From Diadophis punctatus similis (lineage: Eukaryota; Chordata; Lepidosauria; Squamata; Dipsadidae): a stretch of DNA of 64,000 nt. A program made the translations under genes and the position numbers. The notes under the pieces were generated by a model. The model had not been told where the DNA came from. It was given only the letters and a program-made list of their open reading frames with translations, and searched no databases. Positions within the stretch are counted from its first letter, which is position 1, and each line of letters starts with the position of its first letter. The DNA is taken from NCBI GenBank assembly GCA_023053685.1, contig JALIGW010000005.1, positions 53,466,742-53,530,741 on the forward strand. Reading direction: 5' to 3'. Below, piece after piece: positions 47,926-60,200 of this stretch.

Positions 47926-49000
47926 TTTTCCTACCTCGAGCCAGAAAAGTTTGCCGCGGGACCTCGCAAAGAGGGAGAGGCAGGGGGCTAGAAGCAGGAA
48001 TTAATCAGAGCCGGCAGGCCAGGATTTCTCCTTCTAAAGTTGTCTTGCAGAACTTCCAGCCTCCTTTGCTCCGACCGAGACAAGATTCCTGTCGGTCTGT
48101 GGCGAATTAAGTTTCCGAAGCGAAGCTCTCTCGACCTTTCTCTCCCCCCACCCTCGTTTGCGAAAAGGCCTCAAGCAGAAAATCCAAGGCGGTTATCCCC
48201 TCCCTCCCCAAAGTGTCTCTTTATCTCGCAGAATCTCCAAGAACAGTTGAGGCAAATCCAAGTCAAGCCCCGAAGGAAAGTTACGCAACTCCCCCTCCCC
48301 CTCAGAACTTCGGAGATCTGCTACAACTCTCCCTAAGAAAACAGCTCCTTTAAAGGACTACGGAGAGAGATCTTCTCCCGCGGCTGTCACGAAAGGCAGG
48401 GAGGAATTCCAAAGAGGGCCTGGGACTCGAAGCAAGGGGGATCCCGCGGGGAGGGTCGGTCCGACTTAGAACACCGAGAAGCGAACATTCGGATTTGGAA
48501 GGTTCCCCTGAAATCTCAGCCGCGCTCTGTTCCAGGCCTGGCGTCCTCTTCGTCCCCCTCGCGCGTGCAGAGGGCGGCCCGGCTCAGTCACTTTCTACCA
48601 TTATTTCTCTTGTCTTAAAAGGTGGGCGAAGCAGCGACTTTTGCGGGACGGAGGGTAGTTGGTCCCTTTTCTTTTTTTACATACCCATCCTGTAGATCTT
48701 GAAGGGCTGAGTGCTTCCACGGTGGCGCCGCCGCCGCCGCCGCGATCGACTATACTAAACAAACTTACCCAAAACTCTCAGTTAGGGCGGCGCAGAAAGT
48801 TTGGCAGCTGCATTATTCATGAGCTCAGTGTCTGGGACCAGTCCGATTACACGGTACACCCACTTGCCAGTTCTCCCTCCCACAGCTCGTTTTAGAGAGC
48901 CGGACCCTGCTGGATTTTTCAACTGGGAAACAGGAGCCTCCTGGGGGTGGGCTGAGGGAGTTTACGGGAATCTCGGACGGAAATCAAGTAGGGTTATGAC
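47926..49000 (-). promoter_or_regulatory. WWTR1: WWTR1 5'UTR and GC-rich promoter region
   Basis: This block upstream of the WWTR1 start codon is far richer in G+C and CpG than the intron on one side or the intergenic DNA on the other. It includes a short (CGG)n run at 48726-48743. It is the likely CpG-island promoter plus 5'UTR. I cannot place the transcription start or any upstream non-coding exon from sequence alone. Small open frames here are by-products of GC content. Confidence 0.7.
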
Positions 49001-50834
49001 TAACAAATCAGGCAAAACGCGTGCCAGCGCTTCCTCCAGCTGCTCCTTTTGGAGATTTAGCTAAGAAGTAATCCAAAGCCAGGATGCAACGAATTTAGGA
49101 CTGAGACAGCCAACTGTCTAGTTTTTCCACTTAGATTGGCTCTTGTGGATGCCAAATCCGCTTTTATACTTCCATTGTTTTCAATTGGGAGGGAAAACTT
49201 GATTGTATTGCACTGCCAAGCTGTAAGGCGACAAACATTCCCAGGCCCTCGCCCCACTATGTCCACTCCTCACCCCAAATGTTCACTTTATCTGCATCTT
49301 GCTCGCAACCTGAGTGAAGCAGCATAGCGATTACTGAGTTAGTAGGAGCCATATATCTGAGAAGGCACAAAATAAAGCCAACATGGCAGGTTCATGCCAC
49401 ATATAAATACAATGCAAAGTAACTACAATTAGAATAATGTGTGAATCCAGTCCAAGAAATATCCCTAGTGGATAGATTTAGCTTAGGAGTGAAAAATGTC
49501 AAATATTAAACGATGATCAGTGTTCCTCAGTTTTCTAGTTCTTACAGATGACACATCTGAATAAAAATCTCAGCAACACCTTACACAAACTGAGCCATCA
49601 ATGAGCCTTTGGTTGCATTCTAGAAGCTGCATTTCAGTTCTTACAAAAGAGCATCTCTGCCATCGTGTGTACTTTAATATTCACTTGAGACTTTATGGTT
49701 CATCAAAATTCTATTTTAAAAAACCCCTATAAATGAGAGCCAATGGGGACATAGCAATTACAATACTATTTATTCAGCACTCACAGTAGTTAAGCTTAAA
49801 TTAGAATCAGATTTAAATATCTGCTTAGCCATGATACTTACCAGATGAGTAAGGTTAAACCATAAAAAACTCTAATGAAGCTTAAAACTGACCAAATTTA
49901 ATATGCTGAGCAAATAGAATTGATGTGTTTTTAATTGTAATAGGTTAGATGTCTAAAAGGATGGTCAGTACAATTACAATAGAAGGAAGTCTTCTGCCAA
50001 AACAAATATGCAATTATTTTAATTTTATAATTTACCTAGTTTAGGAATATTCAACTGGTATTTTTAGGATTGCAACCCTAACAGACTTCCTTGGGAATAA
50101 CTCTGAGCATGGAGGAGGGGGGCTAATTTTAAGTAAATGCATCTATGATTACATTGTCCTGTCTTAACCAAGTTAATTTTTGAACAAGTTTTCACTGAAG
50201 AGTCATGCTAGTTAAGATGATTATAGCCTGGAAAGGCAGTGAGCAGCTTGGCAAATAAACTGGACATATTGCATAATGAGGAACAAGCCTTGTATGTTCT
50301 TAGAAAAGGACAGAAATGGTTTGCTCCCATCTTAAAGCCTAAAATCAGACTATTAATTTGTTTAACACAAGCCTGTCCAGTATTTGCCAAGTTTTCAGCC
50401 CAAGGCCCCTTGATTAACTTTTCTCCTGTATCTGGAGAAGACAGAGACTTTGGGTACCTGGGACTTCTCCACACCAACTATTTAAAATAAACACAAACTA
50501 GTGACAATTTCCACTAAAATAATGTATACACATTTGTGACAACAATCATTTTTAAAGGATTCATTATTTGCTCTGATTAATACTTTTTCTTCTGTAAGCC
50601 CAGCTGTCTAAATTATGCACATGTGAATATATAAACAAAAGTAACTTGTGTGAATTAATGAAGTAATTTTTAGAATGCATGATTTTAATGTTGCTTTTTA
50701 CACAATATCAGTTGACAGTTAACAGCATGACAAAACGTTCTATTTCCTTAACCAGTAATTTGCTGTAGAATAATATAGTAACTGTAAGAAACAAGTCTGA
50801 AGTCCAAAAACATATAAATGTTAATGTAATGTGT
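49001..50834. other. WWTR1-COMMD2 intergenic DNA
   Basis: Composition falls back to AT-rich. I see no coding exon, RNA gene or well-preserved transposon. A faint old dispersed-repeat motif sits near 50070-50110. Distal WWTR1 promoter elements may lie here, but none is recognisable. Confidence 0.6.
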
Positions 50835-50840
50835 TTTATT
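50835..50840 (-). terminator. COMMD2: COMMD2 candidate poly(A) signal
   Basis: AATAAA on the minus strand, about 260 bases past the stop codon; the first canonical signal downstream. It implies a short 3'UTR. A weaker CATAAA variant near 50919 is an alternative. Confidence 0.6.
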
Positions 50841-51097
50841 CTTAAAGATTGGAAAAAGAAAAAATTGGTCAAAAACCATTGTATGTTATACATAGAACAG
50901 AAAAAGCTCACATAATCAACTATTTATGCATGATTAAAGTTTATGACAGTTATTCTAACTTACATCCGGCAACATTATCAACATAGCACCCAATCAACTT
51001 CAACAAGTAAACATTGTTTTATGTTCTTGGAATACTGCTCTGACTGGTCCAGATGTACTGCTTCCTATAATTATGGAGATTTACTGTAATGAAAACA

Positions 51098-51295
51098 CTA
51101 TTTGATGTTGCGCACTATTCGTCTGCAATGATTTGTTTTCATTTCCCCCAATGCTTGCTCCATTTGTTGAATTAGATGGAGCAATGTGGCAGGATCAGTT
51201 TGTAGTATTTTTGTCGTTTGATTTTCATTCTCATTAAGGTGTAGCTTCAAAGTTACAGCTGGCTTAATTTGTTGTCTCAGACTTCTGCTGGCAAG
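51098..51295 (-). CDS. COMMD2: COMMD2 exon 5 (terminal coding exon)
   Basis: 198 bases encode the last 65 residues and a TAG stop. They carry the rest of the COMM domain, from [18 protein letters not shown] through [19 protein letters not shown] to CRRIVRNIK. The acceptor reads TTAAATAG. Confidence 0.97.
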   Translation of the reverse strand, partial: LASRSLRQQIKPAVTLKLHLNENENQTTKILQTDPATLLHLIQQMEQALGEMKTNHCRRIVRNIK

Positions 51296-54200
51296 CTATT
51301 TAAATTGTGAGATGGAAAAAAATGATAAATATAAAGATGAATTAAGAGCAGCCATATTCATAGCAGTCATAAAGCAAATGTTTACAAAAATGTAAGTTTG
51401 TTACAGTACATACCTGTTTCTTCATTATTACTGAATATTCCAGTTTTACTAATACTCATTCACTGTAGTTTGAAAATTTCAACCAGAACTAAATATTATT
51501 TTGGGCATTCATTTGTGTACAATATTGTATGCTCAAGAAGGCAGATGTAAAGTAGGGTTCTTGCACATCTGTAGACCAGGGGTGAAATCCTCCCGGTTCG
51601 CCCGGGCCAGTCCTTCGGCGTATAGCCGATGGAACTGGCGGCGGTCGCGGCGCGGAGCTTCTCCCGGCCGCTTTCCCGGCCCAGCTGAACGCCGCCATTT
51701 GGGTTATTTTTCCTTCTGTGCATGCGCGCACATGCACAGAGGGAAAAATAACGCCGAAGGACTGGCCCGGGCGAACTGGGAGGATTTCACCCCTGCTGTA
51801 GACTATGTTTTTTTTCATTGCCTTACTACAGGTAGTCCTGACTTAGGACAATTGGAAACAGAATTTCCATTGCTAAGCAAGGCAGTTAAGTGAGTCACAC
51901 CTGATTTTAGATTCTCTTTTGCCATATTTGTTAAGATAATCCAGCTTCCCACATTGATCTAGTTGGCGAACCTTTTTGGCACAGAGTGCTGAAATGGGAG
52001 CGCGCGCGCACACACACACAGGAAACCGGAAGAGCAGCCGCCTGGTGCACACGCACGCGCCGGGGAACATGATCTGGTTTCCTGCACACACATGCGTACC
52101 GTCCACCTGGTCTTCCGGTTTCTGGTGCGCATGCACGTGCGAAGACCAGCTGCTCGGTGCGCATGCCGGAAACCAGAAGATCATCTTCCCGGCACGCAGA
52201 TGCGTACCAGGCAGCTGCTCTTCCGGTTTCCGGTGCTCCCGTGTGTGTGAAGACTAGCTGGCTGGCGCGCCGGAACCCGGAAGAGCAACGGGCGACTGCT
52301 CGCGTGCCCGGAGAGATGGCTCTGCATGCCACTTCCGACACTTGTGCCATAGGCTCCCCATCACGGATCTAGCTTCTCAGAAGCCAGCTGGGAAGATCAC
52401 AAATGGCAATCACATGATCCTGGGATGCTGCAACTGTCATAAACACATGCTGATTGATTGCCAATCCCCCAAATGCTGATTACATAACCTTGGCGATGCT
52501 GCAATGGTCAAAATGCGAAGACTGGCTGTAAGTCAGGTTTTTCAAAGCCATGGTAACTGTGAACAGTCGCTAAACAAATGGTTGTAAGTTGAGGACTACC
52601 TCTATAGTCCTCGAGTTACAACCATTTGGTTAGTGACTGTTTGAGGTTACAACGGTACTGAAAAAAACCTGACTAATAACGGTTTTCACACTTTTGACCA
52701 TTGCAGAAACCCCTGTGGACATGTGACCATAATTCGGATGCTTGGCAACTGACATGTATTTCAAGGATCATGTGATCACCTTTTTCCTGACAAGCAAAGT
52801 CAGCAGAGAAGCCAGACTCATTAAACAACCATGCTAATAAGTTAACAAGTGCCATGATTCACTTAACTGTGGCAAGAAACATCATAAAATGGGGCAAAAC
52901 TCACTTAACTGTCTTGCTTAGCAACAGAAATTTTGGGCTCACTTGTGATTGCAAGTCAAGGACTACCTATACACAGCCTATTCTCTGCAGTTATTTGGTT
53001 GCTTTAAAACTTCATGGATAACTAAGGCAACCAGAATATATTGTGATTCCTTTTTCTGGAATCTAACACATTTTTGACAATTAACAAAAAGGCAATTGAA
53101 TTATTTTATAAAAGTCAATAATCCAAATATCATGGTTGTCCAAATATAATCCATTTGGGTGGAGGGAATGCCTATTAAATCCAAACATCCATTGAATTTG
53201 AATTACATAATTTGTTTCAATTTATTGTGGTGTGTATGTGTGTGTGTTCATTCAAGCCTAGTGTTTTTCATGCATGTTCAGGTTCTACGGTACTTTTTTT
53301 CAGATCAATCAAGTGTTGATTTACTGATTATGACAGGAATTCAACAACTAGCTTGTCTCCTAAAAGCCAGCCCTGACATCATGGGCTGGGAGAGAAAGAC
53401 TGGCCCAAAGTAATCCAGCTGGCTTTTATGTCTAAAGTGGGACTAGAATTCACAGAGTCCTGGTTTCTGGCCTGGTGCCTTAACCACACCACCAAACTGG
53501 CTCCCATGTGAAGCTCTTACACTAGACTTCAACTGGGCCTGTCAATTGGATAATTCCTCCCTCCCAAAACACACCTGCACACATTTATGGTATGTGTTAT
53601 GTTGTAAATATGTTACCCTAGTTCTAACTTCAAGAATGGGCTGCTAAACAGTTTAGTGGCTGATTTTTATTAGACTAGACCAGTGATGGCGAACCTTTTT
53701 TGGTTCACGTGCCAAAAGGGGGGGCCATGGAGGGGTCACGTGCGTGCGTGTCCACACCCATAATTCCATTCGGGGGGCCTACGCATGCGTGTGTGACCCC
53801 CCCCTCCTGGCACGCGATGGCACGCCCGTTTTTTGCTCTCCCCAGGCTTCAGAGCCTTTCTAGGAGCCTGGGGAGGGCGAAAACGGCCTTCCCCACCCCC
53901 TCCGGAGGCTGAAAACAAGTTGTTTCCCAACTCCCAGTGGGCCCAGCAGGCCTGAAAATCAGCTGGTCGGCGCGTGTATGTGCGCCGGACCTCAGCTCGC
54001 GTGCCCACCGATATGGCTCCGCATGCCACTTGTGGCATGCGTGCCATAGGTTCACCATCATGGGACTAGACTATGTACATAATTTTTTATTATTCTCACT
54101 AGAACCTTTAAGTTTCTTTAAACTTTCATGAAGCTACTTTGAATAATTTATTACATTACCATTTAAAATGGCCCACATTTATTCCAAATTTTATATTGCA

Positions 54201-57200
54201 AAACAAGAGGCAATTTGAATAAAATTCCAATAATTTGCCTAGAGCAGGATATACTATTGCACTAGTAAGATGGGAATGATGGAAATTTATAGAATATTTT
54301 CTTAATATGAATAGATTAAAGGTGCAAATTGCATTATCCAAATGAATAAATGGATAACTTTACTTTATTGTATCCGTCTGTGAATAATTATATGACAAAA
54401 CACATGATTTCATAATACTGATACCTCTATCTTCTAGAAAGAATGAATATTTGCTAATTTGAAATCAATAAACAAATTTGATTCATACTGAAGCTGATAT
54501 GAATCAGTGAATATCTACTAATGCTTGTAATCTTACCTGCACATCTAGTCTCCACTCCAGATTATGATAACTAGGAAACTTTGGTGTTAGTTCACTCAGA
54601 ATATTCCTGATCTCCTTTCTGTTGTCAAGATAGAGCTGAAGTAATAAGGCATTCAATTCTTCAGGAAATTGCAATACAAGTATTGAGTCTTGAAAATCTA
54701 TTTCAGATATCTAAAAAGTAGTAAAATGCAGAACATTTTCAGTTGCTTTTATTACATTTTTCCTTGCTCCAAATGTATTTCTTGTTCCAAAGATTACATT
54801 TCCAACTATGAAATATGATTGGTCAGTAGAAATCAGCATATAAAATTTTTAAAATATGCAGATAATCATCAATAAGTGCTCTTAAAGTCAATGAAACCTG
54901 AATAGGTGGAAGAAGGTAATAACTAAATAGTAAATGCACCAAAACCAAAGGAATGTTTAAACTTTCATCTGAAACACCACACCTTCGTAGGAGTGACACA
55001 TTCTTAATTCTCCCCCACAAAACAATCTGAAGTATATGCTTATTTCTCTAAATAGAACACATTGTGTAACCACTTACCATGAGTTTTGAGCTCTCAGTGA
55101 GAAGGTATGTTAATCCTTCTACTCCATGCTGAATTGTCTCACTACTAACATTAAGTTTTCCTAAAAAATGAAAAAGTCCACAGAAATACAACATATAAAT
55201 GGCCAATAAAGGAAATGTCATAAAATAAATTATAATATATAGCTAGAAAACATAATTTAGGTTGCAAATGTAAATGTGTTTATTAAAAGCAAGCTCTCTT
55301 GAATTATTCATGTAAATGATTAACAATGATTGAAAAGAGAGGCAGGAAAAGATCTTCGGTTTACAATATCAACTGAAATTCCTACGAACGTCTACTAGAA
55401 CAGGGGTCCCCAAACTTGGCAACTTTAAGACTTGTGGACTTCAATTCTCAGAATTCTCCAGCCAGTTTAGCTGGCTGGAGAATTCTGGGAGTTGAAGTCC
55501 ACAAGTCTTAAAGTTGCCAAGTTTGAAGACCTCTGTACTAGAGATCAGAGCTCTTCTAAAGCGAACTCTTCCATTTTTCATGAATTATTAGAAAATAAAA
55601 TGAACAAGGACATTAGAAAAGCAGGTCTTTGCTGCTTAAAATACAAACTGCGAATAACTTGCTTATATGCTTTATGTCAAATATTCCAAGCCTATGGAAA
55701 ACATGCTTGTTTACCATATGACATATCATGTTGAGATTGCACCCCCTTTTTTCAGAGTATACATTCCTAACTTAAATCCAATTCTGAAACTGCTGCACCA
55801 ATTCTGATGAAATCTCAATACAAGTGCAGTGGTTTAACAATAGCTGAAAAAAATATATTTGAACATGGTTTCTGCTTTTTAAGGAAGTGGAAAAAGAATT
55901 TGAACACATTTATCAGAGATACACCTTTCATTATTTACAGATGTGATTTCAGAATTTCCTTGTTGCTTTACATTTGCAAGCAAGCTTCACTCCATCATAT
56001 CTGGACCCAGAGTAATAAACTATATAAATAAAACTATATGAACATATTTTTTCTGAAATTATAGATGTAAAGAATGCATTAATATTTACTTTTTGCTTTC
56101 TAAATTGCTTCAGATTTTCAGCACATTAGAAAGTTGCTTAACAGTTTATTTTGATAATTTCTAATTTGTAATCTGGCTAATCAAGCCAGATTCATATTTA
56201 AGCACTGATTTAGCAACCAGGAATTACAGAAAAACAAGTAAACAGGCTGATCAAAGAGGTATAAAATGCCTCATCTTTTCTCCAAACTAAACAGAAAATT
56301 GAACAGGTTATTAGAGAGAAAATACTTCCTCTGCATGTAATATGTAAATTAACTATTCTCCCTTCCTTTGTCATGTTCAGTAAAATTCTGATTTTTTTTA
56401 AAAAAAGGATTAAAACATTTGCACATGTGTACTTTCAGAGGTCTCATTTGCAAGACTGGAATCAGGCCTTTTCTTGCTGAGAATGACCTTTGTAACTTTA
56501 CTGTTCTCCTTCAATGCCTTACTGGTTTTTCTTCTATGCTTAACACAGACATTGATATATGAATTCAAGGCTTATTGGTGTGATGGTGGTTAGGAAAGCT
56601 AAAAGTTCCTCCCTTTTTTCAATTTTAGGAATTTTAAAGGAGAAAAAGTACCCCTTAAAAACACTCTCCATACTCTAAAACTAAATCCAAACAAATCTTT
56701 TTCGTTTCCCTGTGAAAAACAAAAAGGACTTGCTTATTCTAATTTCCCTTCTTCACTTTCACTTCATTTGAATTTTAAAAAAGGTTGTAGTGTCTTCTCT
56801 TTATCAATAGGGGAAGTTAACAATGAAACAAGTTTCCATAGATGAAGAGAATCAGCTATGGCTTATGGCAGTCCTTCTCAAATAGTGGGGCGCCCCCCTG
56901 GGGGGGGGGCTCAGAGCAATGCCGGGGGGGCGCACGTGTGATCTCGGTGAACATGCGTGGTTCCTCTCGATCAATTCCCCTGGACAGGGAGTGTTTTCCC
57001 AGTTGCACGCTGCTCCGAGCCCGGAAGAGAAAGCGGCCAGGCCGGGCGGGGCAGCTGCGTGGGTTCTTGTTGTTCTCGGCGGGCGCTGTGGTAGCCATGA
57101 ACGGCGTGCCAAACCTGCTGCTGGATGAGGAGCATCCTCTGCAGCTGGGTGAAAGCTTCGAACGGCACCCTAAAGCCTCCTTCCACACCATTCGTTGTGA

Positions 57201-60200
57201 GTGCCCGGCAGAGGTGGCGCTTATGGGCCAGGCTGGTGACCCCAAAACATCGGCTTGATTAAGCTGGCCTGACCCCGTGTCAAAAGAGGGACCTAACCAT
57301 GGTAGCCTATGCCTGCCTAACCAAAAACAGGCTCCACTGAGTTCAGTGTGACTTACTCCCAGGTAAGTGGGTAGAGTACCCTTCCCCAGCCAATAGTTTG
57401 CTTGCAGCTTATAAGAAGTAAAATAATAAATATTAACACTAAAATTCCACTGGGGCCCAGATCGGAGAGTTGGGGGCGCGTGAAATGTTTACTTCTTCCT
57501 GGGGGGGGGGGCGTAACAGAAAATAATTGAGAAGCACTGGCTTATGATAAGGAAAATTCTGTTATTACTCCCTCCCCAATAAAATGTAAACATTAAATAA
57601 ATCCTAACCTTAACAATAAATTAATAAAAGCTTTAAAATTAATCAAAGGAAAAAATAGTTACCCCATTTCTTTTGGATGGTGGCTTTAGTATACTATACA
57701 AAGCCTGAAGCTGAAAGAAGTTGTATTTTCTTATTTTAACTTCTTCAGCATAGTTTCCTATGCCAATCACCCTGCTGAGTTAGTTTACAATTTTTTGTAA
57801 CCCATGATCCTAAACTATTTTGGACCAAGGTACAAATCTTATCCGTAGTTCAAATTAATTGTTTATTGGGTTAACATCCTTATTTTTCATCAATAGATAG
57901 TATCAATAATAGATGTGTCATCTATTTCTGTCTGTTGCTTTTATAGCCAGAAAACATACTGTTCTTATACTTACTTGCTGCTCCTTCATAGACTTTAGGG
58001 TTTGTGCCTTTTCTTAAGAACTCAATAGCAATACGACCAAATTCATTGACAACTGAAAAAAGGAAACACCATAAGGGAATTATGGCTAGGAAATAGAAGA
58101 GCCTCCTTTAAAAGTAATCAATTTGAATACAACATATCTCCATCCACAGCAAATTATGAATCTGCTTCTGAATTTACAGAGGGAAATTTAGAGAGTAATG
58201 AATGTGGGCAGAAATGGACAAATAAAAGAAAGTAGCAAAACATTATGGACTGCTAGAGTAAAATTTCAATCCTTATTTTTCACTTATAAATTTTCCACAT
58301 AACAGTGAACTAGATTCTAAAAAATTCTGGTTTGGGAATAAATATTAGATTAATGCACAATACTCAAACATTTATGTATAGTTCATTCTGTCAGCTAAAT
58401 AAACTTGAATGGTACCATCTGTGGTTTGTTTAGTATGTGTGCCTTGCCCTTCTCTCAATAAACCATAATCTAAAAATAATCCATGATTTCTGCTGATGTT
58501 ATTAAGGAACAAGACAAGGCTCGGGTTCATAACATTAAACCAATTTGCATAAAGTTTATTTAACTAGGAGCAACAGCCAAGTAGCAGCAATAAAGCTGAG
58601 TGCCCAAAACTGCTTTTTCTGAGAAAACCAGAATTCGTCAGAAAATTATGTTAGAAATATTTGTCATATGATAAATGATATTTGTCATATGATAAAAAGA
58701 CTATCACACTATTTGGATCACAAAATGACCATGTTCCCTTGAAATGATAAGCCAGAATACAGCCACGACTGTTATGTCAGCAGGCACAATTAGCCAGTTT
58801 ATATTTAGGTCTGTGGTTTGCTTTCCTTGTCATATGATCCAGGAACTCTTATTCCTCTTAAAGTATTAATATACCATACTTTATAATACAAGTATTATAT
58901 CATTTATGCAGCATTTTGTTTTAATTTTTTGGCTTCCCCAAATCCCAAAAAGAAAAAAATAAGCAAAGTAACAAGAAAAAATGGTTTTGGTTTGCTCAAA
59001 TGTTACGCAGATGCAACAAGTCTGTTATTGATCCCAATTATTCCAAAAGAATAGTTGATCTACCACTGCAGTTATAATCTAGGAAGGGTGGTTAATTTAA
59101 GCATGAATGAAAGTAATAGCAAATAGGGTTTTGCAAAGCATTAAAAAATGAAGCTTTCCAACTCATTTGGGGAACATTAAAGCAGTCATATGGTTTGCAA
59201 TGCTTGTACTGCTGCTTTAAAACCTGATCTTGGCTATTTTTATATAAATCACTTTACTGGGGTGAAAATACATAGCTGCTTTAGCAATTCAAAAATAAAT
59301 GCTGTATGTACATTCCTGCATTTTATAAAGCACTTCTGTATGTTTTACCTAGTCCACTAATGAGAACATAAATCACATGTGGACATAAATCAAATTGTTA
59401 AATACTTAATCAGTTGGTATAGGTGATATTAATCTACATATGATTCCACTTGTATGTTTCTACAATCGAGTATAGAGTTAGTGCTATCAATGTTGCATAT
59501 CAAACTGCATATGAACTGAACCTGAGTGGGAAATTTTTGACAGTTTCTGAAGTGCTTCTGGAGTGGCAGCCACAATGTGCTTTCTAATATTACTGTCTAC
59601 TTAAACTCCAATGTGACCAGGAAAGTCCCTAACTAAAAAATTAGATGTATTCACAAGAAATCACAAAATGATCCAAACACCACACAGAATGCAATCTGAA
59701 CTCAGGTTATATGGTTAATTTAGTTCAATTTGCTGAATGCATAAAATTGAGTTAACTGCAGACATAGGAACTGTCTCTGCTAGAACATTTGTAATTGCAA
59801 GATAGCTATATTAATAATCTGCAATATGAGGATCAGATCAATTTGTTTAATCTGAGATAATGATTAGGTTACGCTGATTAGGTTAAGTGATTGTGCAAAT
59901 TGGCACATTTGACTATGTTTACACAAACTCAATTGCAGAAAATACGACTTCAGCAACAGAGTGATCAATGCCTGGAATGCACTACCTGACTCTGTGGTTT
60001 CTTCCCCAAACCCCCAAAACTTTAACCTTAGACTGTCTACCTCACCCCATTCCTAAGAGGTCTGTAAGGGGTGTGCATAAGCACACAATTGTGCCTACCG
60101 TCCCAGTCTTACTGTCCTATAGTCCTCATTTATCTGTACTTACTATGTTTATGTTTATACCTATACCTGCTATCTTGTACATGTTTGACAAACAAACAAA

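Noticed and set aside
47524..48004. Plus-strand open frames over WWTR1 exon 1
   Set aside because: Antisense shadows of a GC-rich coding exon.
56842..57056. Possible upstream extension of the EAF1-like frame
   Set aside because: The in-frame sequence before the ATG at 57097 is transposon end and GC-rich upstream DNA with no EAF1 similarity.
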